NCBI GenBank assembly: GCA_907163345.1
Contig: CAJQUN010001271.1
Coordinates: 1 to 64,000, forward strand
Reading direction: 5' to 3'
DNA: 64,000 bases
DNA from: Haberlea rhodopensis
Taxonomy: Eukaryota; Streptophyta; Magnoliopsida; Lamiales; Gesneriaceae
A program made the translations under genes and the position numbers. This document shows positions 55,165 to 64,000 of the stretch, one piece after another. Below the pieces are notes generated by a model, which saw only the letters and a program-made list of their open reading frames with translations, was not told the origin of the DNA and did no database searches. Positions within the stretch are counted from its first letter, which is position 1; each line of letters begins with the position of its first letter.

Positions 55165-56050
55165 AGTTGTCTCTATGTAGATGATATGCCTATTTTTGGT
55201 ACTACACGTTCGTGGTATAAATGAAACAAATAAGTATCCCACCTCAATCTTTAAAATGAAATATCTTAATGAGGTAGATACAATCTTAGAACTTAAAGTT
55301 ACTAAGCATGACAGTGGGTGGGTTTATGTTGACAAACTCATTACATAGAGAAGATTTTGGATAAGTATCAATATCTAAACATTAAAGAATATAATACTCC
55401 ATGTGATTTAGTGTTAAACTTGTGAAGAATGATGATAGACCAATAGAACAATAAAAGTATGCTAGTGTTATAGGAAGCTTGATCTATGTTATGCATTGTA
55501 CAAGACCATATATTGCTTTTACCATGGGTAAATTGTCAAAATTTACAAGTATTCATAGTACAAATCATTGGAAAGCAATTGACAGGGTACTTGGTTACCT
55601 TAAGAGAACTGCACATGTCAAACTATGTTATACATAGTTTCTTAATGTACTTGAAAGTTTTTCAGATGCAAGTTGGATAACAAATGTTGGTGATAATATC
55701 TCAACCGCGGAATGGATATTTACACTAGCTGGTGGTGCTATAAGTTGGTGGTCAAAGAAGCAAACTTAACTTGCACATTCAACAGTGAAGGCATAGTTTA
55801 TAACTTTGGCAACAACCGGGAAAGAGGCTGAGTGGCTTAGAGTATGCTATTGGAAGTTGACTTATGGCCTCAACATATGCCATCAATCACAATATATTGT
55901 GATAGTGAGGCTATAATGTCTAGTGCTTTTATTAATATTAATAATGGAAAGTCTAGATATATAAGCCTAATCAGAGAATTAATGGCAGAACATCTTACTA
56001 AAGCTTTACTAAGAGATAAGTATGGAGGACCACTTTTGGTATGTGACTAA
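55165..56050 (+). pseudogene. Copia-2 pol remnant, right part
   Basis: Resumes at CLYVDDMPIFGTT, the RT catalytic loop (YVDD intact). Then KILDKYQHLNIKEYNTPCDL, YVMHCTRPYIAFAMGKLSKF, RNase H FSDASWITNVGDNISTAEWI and ITIYCDSEAIMSSAF, ending AEHLTKALLRDKYGG. Several stops and frame changes. Confidence 0.88.
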
Positions 56051-56565
56051 AATATAATCCTTTATACAACAATAATGGTAACCCAACTTCTAATAATCAA
56101 ATCGATTATTAATGAAGTTTAATGGGTAATAACAAGTTATTGATGAGTGTCTGTGAAAGCACTAATTAAAAGGTTCATACAAATTAAGTAGTGCTCAAAT
56201 AACCAAAGACTGTGAGTTTAACTCTTAATGGAGTATGATAAAAATTATCTAAATTGAAGACAATTTAATCCACCTATATGGTGCCGCTTCAACAAGAGTT
56301 TGAAGGATTTACTCTTGTAAATATTCATAAAATATAGATTGCTAGCACATAGCCACTAAGAGAGTTAGAAGCATATGAGAAACTTTATTGATATAAAATA
56401 AATATAGTGTTTTTGGTCCTAATAATAAGAAGTCATGGTTTAATCTTAAGACACATGTACTTCATTAGCATCTTAAAATACATACAATAATTAAAGGTTT
56501 AATCAATAAGATACCTTCTTATATGCATTATATTTATTGTGAATAATTTCGTATGTTAGCAAACT

Positions 56566-57130
56566 AGTTGGGATATGCTGGATAGTTTGTTAAATATAAG
56601 GAAATTAAAATCTCATTATTTAAAAAATGAATAGTTGTATTTCTAAACATTTTGGAGATATATTTTCAAATGATGTCTCTTCATTATCAAGAGTCATATT
56701 TTTTCATATCAAGTGGCATGCCTCTTCAAAATGAAACAATGAATATTTGAAATGGTGACTTTTCATTTTAATAGACACAACCTTTTAAAGTGACTTTTTA
56801 ATATCAAAAGACATGTTCTTTCATGAAAATATATAGTGACTATATTGAATAGTGTAATTGTTTGGATGGAAGAGATGATGATTTTTCACAATATTCCATA
56901 TAATGTTATTGAATAAGGCTTTGTTGTATCCTGAGGTAAACTGTTTTGATTAAGCAAGACAATATTAAAACACGAATTATGGGTTATAAGTTAATGATAA
57001 TTAGAAGAAATTATAAAATGACTACAAATGAAAGTATGCCAAAATGATATATTTTGATTGACTAATTGAGTGGGTTGTATCAATTCCTTGTAAATGTGAT
57101 CGTACATGATTATGATGCATATATAGAATC
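56566..57130 (+). repeat. 3' LTR of copia-2
   Basis: Starts about TTGGGATATGCTGG and shares TATTTCTAAACATTTTGGA and the TTTTTCATATCAAGTG region with 35893-36055. The end is not sharply visible. Confidence 0.6.
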
Positions 57131-57225
57131 ACTTGTCCTCTTCTTAGCTCCTCATATACATAGATTTTACATTAACACATAGTAGAAAGGCCAACCAATT
57201 ACTATAATTTCAATGTGTTAGACAT

Positions 57226-57544
57226 TAGGGGTGGTTACCGGTTCGAACCGGAACCGGCCTGATCCGGTAAGGAACCGGATCGGATCCGGTTCCGGTTCCA
57301 ACCCGGAACCGGTTTTTTTTTTTTTTAAAAGGAAAAAAGGAAAGGATTTATCGAATTTTTTTTTTTAAAAATGGATCCGATTTCGGTTCAATCCGAAATC
57401 GGATCCGTTTGGTCCGGAACCGGTAAGATACCGGATCCGAAACGGTAGAACCGATCCGGTCCGGTATCAAACCGGTTCGGGACCGGTTAGTCCGGTTTCG
57501 GTTTCGGACCGGGTCGGATCGACCCGGTCCGATAAGCACCCCTA
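57226..57544. mobile_element. hAT-like MITE rich in CCGG words
   Basis: Terminal TAGGGGTGGTTACCGG on the left pairs with CCGATAAGCACCCCTA on the right. Eight-base flanks GTGTTAGA (57215-57222) and GTGTTAGT (57545-57552) differ by one base; three extra bases precede the left end. An 8-bp duplication and TAGGGGTG ends fit hAT MITEs. The interior is dense in CCGGTTC/GAACCGG words. Confidence 0.75.
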
Positions 57545-57552
57545 GTGTTAGT

Positions 57553-58082
57553 AAAACAGGGGGATTTCGATGGCTTTGATGTGCAAAGATACAATTTTGC
57601 AAGTGTGTGGGGCTGCTCGGTTTCCGATCCAAACCTAGTGATAGTGGTGGATGTTCGGGTCAGGTATTCCCAATCATGACACAAAATTCGGGAAAAATTT
57701 ATATTAATATATTTTTATATTAAATATAAATTTAGAGTATTTATTTCATCTAGTTTTATGCTGGAGTTTTTATTTTATTATATTTTTATCATAAAGAAGA
57801 AAATAATACAGAGAATGGATATTTTGAAGAAAAAAACTTATTATGTTTTAGCTACCAAAAATTAATTAATATAAAAAATTTAACTTAACAAATAGTATAA
57901 CATATAATATAATATCATGTTTATCACCTATACGCTTTCTAAAGCTATGATAAGACAACACTTTTATGGCATGATTATACATGATCATTTTACGTATGGA
58001 TGATGATTTTTTTTTTTTTGAAATGGTATAGACGATGATTTAATAGGAGAGAGATAGGGATATTTAATTATATACATAAATA
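57553..58082. other. AT-rich intergenic stretch
   Basis: Nothing recognised. Confidence 0.5.
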
Positions 58083-58718
58083 TTGTCCCTTCTCTTCTCC
58101 ATGAGAGAAAAATCGAAACTATCCACGAGCAGCTCCGTCGCTTTTTCACCACCCCCGCGCTTTGTAGCTTTTTACCGGCGCTCCGTCGCTTTCCCCCTTG
58201 GCTCCGTCGTTTTCCCCCCTTGCGCTCCGTCGCTTTTTCACCACTCTACACTTAGCTTTGTTCTTTCTTGGCCGATGGTTTCTTCTTCTGTGTTCATCGT
58301 CTCTTTGGTGATGTTGCTGGAGGCTGCGGCGGATCTTCTTTTTCCACCGGATCTGGTCTTCAAGGGATGTACCGTATGAAAACATCTTCCATTTGGCTAT
58401 GCTGGGTTGGTTGCATATTTGATGGAGTTCTGCCCCTTTTCATTGGTCCATTTTCCTACATCGTCGGTGGTTGCTTTGCAACCCCTCGACGATTATGGTT
58501 GCCCTTGGTTGGAATGCTCGGGGAATGGGAGATTCCCGGGCATTTTTGCAATTTTGTTTGGATTTAATAGACTTTATACCCTTTTGTTGTATATCCCTAA
58601 TTATCTGGACTCTAGTTTAATATTTAATGTGTGGTTTGGTAGCTATTATGATGTTACTTTTTTGTCGATTATGGTTATGTTTATGGTTTCTTGGCTCGGT
58701 TGCACGGATGAGATTTAG
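58083..58718 (+). other. Unrecognised region with GCTCCGTCGCTTTT repeats and overlapping open frames
   Basis: Three plus-strand frames of about 100 codons overlap, none with a known domain. At 58132-58242 the word CTCCGTCG(C/T)TTT recurs four times. It could be the degraded start of a gene or repeat. I do not call it coding. Confidence 0.3.
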
Positions 58719-59800
58719 ATTGGTGTTGACTATTGGAGTTTAGGTTTGTGTGCCATCTGGCAGTGATATTTGGTCAATGAATTTCTATTTGGGATTTGGA
58801 TGCTAGAGATTGCTCGTTTGTTTGTTATTTTCAGTTATCATATCTTGGCATTCCGTCTTGTTTCGTTTAGTCTTTGGAAGGTAGTTAGTTCCTTTCTTCG
58901 ACATAACCCTCGGACTCATGGTTTGAGGGGATCTGATTTAACTATAGTAGTCATGTCATTTATCCAAGTGGTTCATGCGGTCCAACCAACTTTTAGTTTA
59001 ATTGCATCATTACCCGTTGAAACTTGTTTTAAGATAAAAAGATGTATTTGTATACTATTTATTATCTTCTTCATCCTAATAATTTTAAACAGTAACATTT
59101 TATGAACATGAGATTCTTTAGTTTCTGTCATCTTGAGAAGAACTCAAGAGCATACTTTTGCAAAGGACTCACGGTTCACCTTTTAACTCCTTCTAATCAC
59201 AAATCAAAACCCTTATTCGAAAAACATGTTAAAAATAAATAACAGGCCCATCATGCTTCCTTATTACAATAAAATTTTAACAAACTGATATATACCATTT
59301 TGACCATAACGGCACAGGGTGAGATGAGTTGCAAAGCCATCAGTCGAAAAATGACTGCCCCTAGACTATTTTATGAATGGTTCCTCACCATCCAACTTCA
59401 AACCATCGGGTGAAGTTAGTCTACAAGTTATCCGGCTCATTCAAAAATCACACAACACAGCTCTAATTTATTTCCTACCTTAGGGCGTAAGGTAAAACCT
59501 GATTTAAAAAATATTTAAATAAATTTGAGAGATAGATGGGCAAAAGCATTCATTTTATTCTAGAAATATTTATAATATTTATTACATTAACACATATTCT
59601 CATGGGAGGAGACTAACTTGTTTAGCTTCTCATATGATGAGGCTGAACTCGAAACACATATACAAACTGAATTACAAAACAGAAATATTATAAAGGAAGA
59701 AAGAAAGAAATTATTACCAAGATATGAAAGTTGATAAGATTACAGCTTTGAGACTTCAATATTTATTTGTAATAAAACTATGGAGAATTTATGATGTCCC
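58719..59800. other. Intergenic stretch
   Basis: No recognisable gene or repeat; a 111-codon open frame at 58770-59105 shows only hydrophobic residues of no known family. Confidence 0.4.
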
Positions 59801-60925
59801 TAGCTTCCTCAACGCCTGGCCTTTTATAGGCATGAATTCGGACTTCAAATGCGTATTCCAAACTCTTGTTGAATGTTAAGTGTGCCTGTGAGTGCGCCTT
59901 TATTTCATGGTCTATCATCTTGTGTCTGAGTATGCCAAATTTTCTCGTGAGTGGTCCATTATTTTGTCTAAGTACGTATAATGGTCCACGTTTTTTTCCT
60001 TTGTTGGAGAATCTTTACATTATTGGTTTTTGTGATCCCCGAGATTTAGGAAAACGTGCCCTCTTGTCAGCAGGTTTTTGGTATTTTCCTACTTTCTGTC
60101 GATCAGGCTTGGGATCAGGCTTGGGCCGGAACCCTTTCCCGAACTCTGGCTCTTTCTGTTCTGGGCACGCCTGGCAAACCCGATCTTTTCATCGACCGAT
60201 GTGTGCCATGTTGCAGAACTTTCGATAAGTTTCTTTACTTGTCGGAATCTTGTTTTCCCAAATAATTCTCCTCTTTGTTTCGAAGAGTTCTTCGGCAAAT
60301 CCTGTAGTAGTTCCTGTCATAGAATTCAGTAAGAATGTTCCATTGGCTGAATTTTGGAAGTACTTGAATGTGAATTAAGACAGATCCAAAGTCATCATGC
60401 TCGTCTAGTTGAAGCTTCGTTTCTGTTTTTGCTCTACTAATACTGGTGCGTCCTCGGGTAACGCGGTTTTGATATTTTTCAAGGTGTTACTATCTGGTCG
60501 TTTGAGCTTGATGAAATGAAAAGCTTCCATGAAGCCTTTCTTTGCTGGTTCAGGAGCCGCACTGATAAAATATAATTATAGTACTTCTCCTCTGGTCAAA
60601 TGTGGATTATTAGACCATGTCTCGTGGACATCTTCTCTAATCCATTTGGATAGTTTGGAGATTTCAGAGAAAGATGGTGCAACAATATAAACCAAAGCAA
60701 GAGCTTCGAAATTATACCATTCTTGTGCAAAGTTTGATGGCTGTCTGGTTTCATCCAAACCCTCGGGTATTTTCTGGAGATATCAACAGTTATTTTTTCT
60801 GGGTTGATACCATGTCTAGTTATCAGTTTCTCTCAAGTGCGCTAGTAATCCTGCATAGGAGAAGAAACTAAATCCTCATTAGTTTGAACGCTACAAGTGC
60901 ATGTTTGTGGCCCTAAGGTTCAAGT
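59800..60925 (-). pseudogene. Retroelement- or pararetrovirus-like remnant, left of solo LTR
   Basis: The minus strand has protein-like text in broken frames, for example FAQEWYNFEALALVYIVAPS and SKLSKWIREDVHETWSNNP (60576-60758), then AFHFIKLKRPDSNTL. I do not recognise the domain. It lies directly downstream of the RT-bearing relic once the solo LTR is removed, so it probably belongs to the same integrated element. Confidence 0.45.
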
Positions 60926-62419
60926 TGTTGGGATATGCCATAAGACAAATCATTAGATGATTGTTTTGACATACAATGTTTATGATTTTATGAATGGCAA
61001 TTCATTATTATATATTATTCTTTTAACTGTGCAATGTGAATTAATATATATGTTAATGTCCTTAGAATAATATTGTATTATTCTTAAAGATGTCCCTAGT
61101 CAAGTATTATCATGAATAGGGATAATGATAATACGTAGAGACTAGTATGTGTTGATCGATGAATTGTTCATTGATATGAGATATCAAATCAACATATGGG
61201 TACATGTTAGAGAACGATGTACTGGACAGACCCACCATGAGAATGCAACATGGATAGTTATATGATCGTCATATGCAATTCTCACAGTGATAATAATGTA
61301 TGTAATCCTTACGACTTGTGATCATCAGAGATCCCAACATAAGGAGTTATGTATCTTGATATCTCAAACGTTACCCGTAACAGGGTAATCTATAAAGGCG
61401 ACTATTGGATACACTACGAATTATGTAGAGGGATGTTGACTGATCGAGATAGGATTTGTCCCTCCTATATAACAGGAGATGTGTTTGGCCCTTGATCAAG
61501 TGAGAACTAAAATGCATGGCCATGCTCGAATGAGTCGATATGAGATATCGAGCTTATTCGTTTATTCTAGTTCTACTTGGGGATCAAGCAATAGAGATTG
61601 AATATACGAGTATGACTATTCTATGACTCGTGTTCAATCTAAACACAAAGGACAAAGGGATTAAGTTACATGGTTAATATTATCACAAGTTCTAAAGGTT
61701 ATGTCGAGTCATTGACATTCTTGTAATTTGGGTAGCCTTGATGTGTTGCTAGACACCGCTCTTTGCTTGTAACGTAAAATGAGATTTTATGTCACTGCCA
61801 ACATTACAAGATCCTATCGGGTCGAACAAAAGATTAAATCGATAAGGGAAATTAAATTCATTGGATGAATTAATTAATTAAGAAGAGTCTTAATTAAGTG
61901 ATAAAAGGTTTTAATTAAATCATGGGTTTGGCCCATAAGACTTTAAGAAAGTCTTGAACCTTAATTAAAAGCCTTATAATATAAATATAAGGTTTTGATT
62001 AATGGTTAATCATTCTTTATATCATTGCTTGATATCAAAAAACCTAAACCTACTCTAGCTCTCTTTCTCTCGGCCGTCCCTTCATCAACCATCACCGCCG
62101 CCGCCGTCGAGTTGGTTTTGGTTTTTTGATTGGCCGCCGTCGATCGGTTTTGAACTGTGAGTTTTGATTTAAGAACTAGTCTAGCAAACTTGTCTTAAAT
62201 CCCCTTTTCGATTTGATCGTGTGGATACCGTAGAGACAAAGGTGCAAACTTTTGTTTGTGACTCGTGGTGCTACATCGAGGATTCTGCATCAAACACGCT
62301 ACAAGGGTGAGACTTTTGTAAATCCTTTATCCGATATGAATCCCTATGTATAGATCCATTGTTCTAGTAATCCAAAATATTTTATTCCGCTGCGTTGTAT
62401 GCTCTAAGGATTACTTACA
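60926..62419 (+). mobile_element. Solo LTR with 5-bp target duplication
   Basis: 1,494 bp, TGTTGGGATATGCC...GGATTACTTACA, flanked by CAAGT at 60921-60925 and 62420-62424. No PBS, PPT or coding region beside it. A copia-type LTR left by recombination between the two LTRs of an element. Orientation is from the TGTTGGG start and the CCGCTGCGTTG text near the end. Confidence 0.8.
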
Positions 62420-62433
62420 CAAGTCTCCCTCTT

Positions 62434-64000
62434 TTACCCCAGGGGTGTTGGGTTGACTTGAAGGTTCATATGTGATGACACATGACCATCAACATTCGCT
62501 ACATCTTGTACATCCTCAAGGAATGCATCATCTACATCACCTGTGACAGGGGTATGTGAATACTTTGCCTCCGGGTTAGATGAGTCACGTTCTCTAAACA
62601 CCACTTTTTGCATCGTTGGATATGGGGCCTGGAGGATATGCCTTTTCAAGACTTAGATCAAACGCTCTTGGGCCTGAAGGCAAACTCGTATATGACCGAA
62701 AACTATGTCCCGATCTGCCTGTTGTAGTCGTCCTGCTACCTCAGCATTGAGATAAAGAGTCTCAAAATCTCGTTCAAGGTTCTTCAGGTTTTCCCTGAGA
62801 TGCCTAACTTGTTTGAGGGCATCGCTAGCAACATGACCCCCCATCTCATGTCAAGAAATCTGCAAGAATATTTTTATCAGATTTCTCGATGACAATATCA
62901 TAATCATAATATTGGCATTCAGGTTGCCATCTTAAAAGTCTAGCATTTTCTGATTTTTATTCAAGCTTATTTTTCAGAAAAGACTAACACTTCTATTATC
63001 TATTTTCAAGATAAATTTCTTTGCAAGTAAAAATAGTGGCCATTTCTTAAAAGCCTTCGAACTGCAAAAAACTAATTCTAGTTGATGTGTCATCTGATAA
63101 CTTCGCTGCTGTCAAATAGACCGTTGCAATATCTGCATGGCACTTCTCTATCTGGTGTGGCCTTTATAAGAACTGGAGCCCACCAATGATCACTGGCATC
63201 TGTGTATAATACTAGTTCATCTTTGGCGTTTGGAATTGCAAGCTTTGGTAGTTGTCTGCAAACCTCTTTAAGCTGTTTGACAGGTTGTCTGTGATCTTCA
63301 TTCCACTCGAAATTAGCATTTTTAGTAGTGGACTGAACACTTTCATGTGGTTTGCTAGGTTGTTGATGAACATTCCAGCAAAATTAACAACTCCCAGAAA
63401 ACTCTGAAGTTGCTTTAAATCCTTGAGGTCATCCGGATATTCTTGCACTTTCTCAACAATATGATTCTGCAAGATGATTCCAGATTCGTCGATCTCAATT
63501 CCAAGGAATTCGATCTGTCTTATCGTCACTTGCCTTCCTCTCGGAGAGCACTAATCCTTCCTTGTAACAAACATCTGAAAAAGATTTCCAAATGTTTAAG
63601 ATGTTCTTTCATATTCTTTTAGGCGATGAGAGTATCATCGATGTATACAAACATGAAACTGAAATAACCCTTGAAAAGATTATCCATCTTTATCTGATAT
63701 ATCTGGGGGCGTTTGCCAATCCCATTGGCATAACATTCAAGATATAGTGTCACTGCGGTGTGGAGAATGTTGTGAACTTCCTGCAAGCTTCCTCCATCTT
63801 AATCTGGTAAAACCCAGACTTGCAATCGAACTTAGAAAACACTTTAGCATTCTTGATGCTATTTACCAAATGTTATCTGCTTGGGATAAAATATCCATCG
63901 AACTCCAAGATTTTGTTGATCCATTTATAGTTGATCAACAATCTTGGTTTTCCTTGTTTAATTCTCCATGATTCCGAACAAGAAGTCCTGGACTGCTATA
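62434..64000 (-). pseudogene. Endogenous pararetrovirus (Caulimoviridae-like) reverse transcriptase/RNase H relic
   Basis: Minus strand, entering from beyond the right edge: RT text with INYKWINKILEFDGYFIP, KFDCKSGFYQIKMEE, the catalytic YIDD (63634-63645), then IEFLGIEIDESGIILQ and LQSFLGVVNFAGMF of the thumb, and RNase H TDASDHWW (63189-63203). Stops and frameshifts are frequent, so it is dead. Beyond RNase H, 62844-62434 holds two short frames with a coiled-coil-like LRENLKNLERDFETLYLNAE that I cannot name. The combination resembles plant pararetroviruses more than Ty3 elements, but a Ty3 origin is not excluded. Confidence 0.72.

Larger units (their letters stand above)
35893..57130 (+). 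mobile_element. Old Ty1-copia element (copia-2), split by a 16.5-kb nested insertion
   Basis: Left part: LTR fragment (35893-36055), gag, protease, integrase and RT start to 38692. Right part: RT catalytic motif, RNase H and 3' LTR from 55165. The protein text joins across the insert (…SDYGVII, then CLYVDDMPIFG). Both LTR pieces share TATTTCTAAACATTTTGGA and CTTCAAAATGAAACAATG. Many stops and frameshifts; ends are approximate. Confidence 0.85.

Noticed and set aside
38688..55169. Target duplication for the LARD-like element
   Set aside because: The flanking bases ATTAT and AGTTG do not match, so none is claimed.
58083..58379. A new protein-coding gene
   Set aside because: Three overlapping frames of equal length, simple repeats at the start and no recognisable domain or splice-supported continuation.

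Overview
This is nuclear DNA of a flowering plant, almost certainly a eudicot. It shows intron-containing plant genes, Ty1-copia elements primed by initiator-Met tRNA, a plant SINE and an integrated pararetrovirus relic. About three quarters is transposon-derived. I see no bacterial operon, CRISPR array or rRNA gene.

Layout. 1-2.5 kb: first ten exons (432 residues) of a plasma-membrane H+-ATPase on the minus strand, running off the left edge. 2.5-3.7 kb: its upstream region, with a 7-codon upstream ORF. 3.7-19.4 kb: an old plus-strand copia element (copia-1) interrupted three times; the largest insert (5,081-15,790) is a young minus-strand Sirevirus-like element with 1,190-bp LTRs, an AGCAC target duplication and an extra ORF downstream of pol. 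21.3-29.0 kb: a copia element with 383-bp LTRs and wrecked genes. 29.06-29.32 kb: a SINE with 18-bp target duplications. 30.2-30.4 kb: a perfect 79-bp-arm hairpin inside a dispersed repeat. 31.7-34.9 kb: a two-exon type II DnaJ gene that has lost its ATG and carries two opposite indels.

35.9-57 kb is a deep nest. An old plus-strand copia element (copia-2) is split by a LARD-like element that has LTRs, PBS and PPT but no coding region. The 3' LTR of that element is split by a 13.2-kb composite (target duplication CACGA) of gag-only Sirevirus-like elements: five LTRs in both orientations. Their U3 carries arrays of CGCCTGAGGCG palindromes upstream of a TATA box. Their R/U5 carries an array of about eight short stem-loops whose stems covary (ACTC/GAGT, GCTC/GAGC, TACTC/GAGTA and others) around GGGAA or GTGAA loops. 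That array, in the predicted 5' leader of the RNA, is the most unusual signal in the window.

57.2-57.5 kb: a hAT-like MITE. 58.1-58.7 kb: unrecognised. 59.8-64 kb: a minus-strand retroelement or pararetrovirus relic (reverse transcriptase and RNase H recognisable) split by a 1,494-bp solo LTR with target duplication CAAGT.

The two host genes are functionally unrelated to each other. The main story is serial nesting of copia elements, in which coding-defective families (gag-only, LARD-like, and a degraded 383-bp-LTR family) appear to have been mobilised in trans. Several indels lie in homopolymers, so some frameshifts could be sequencing errors.
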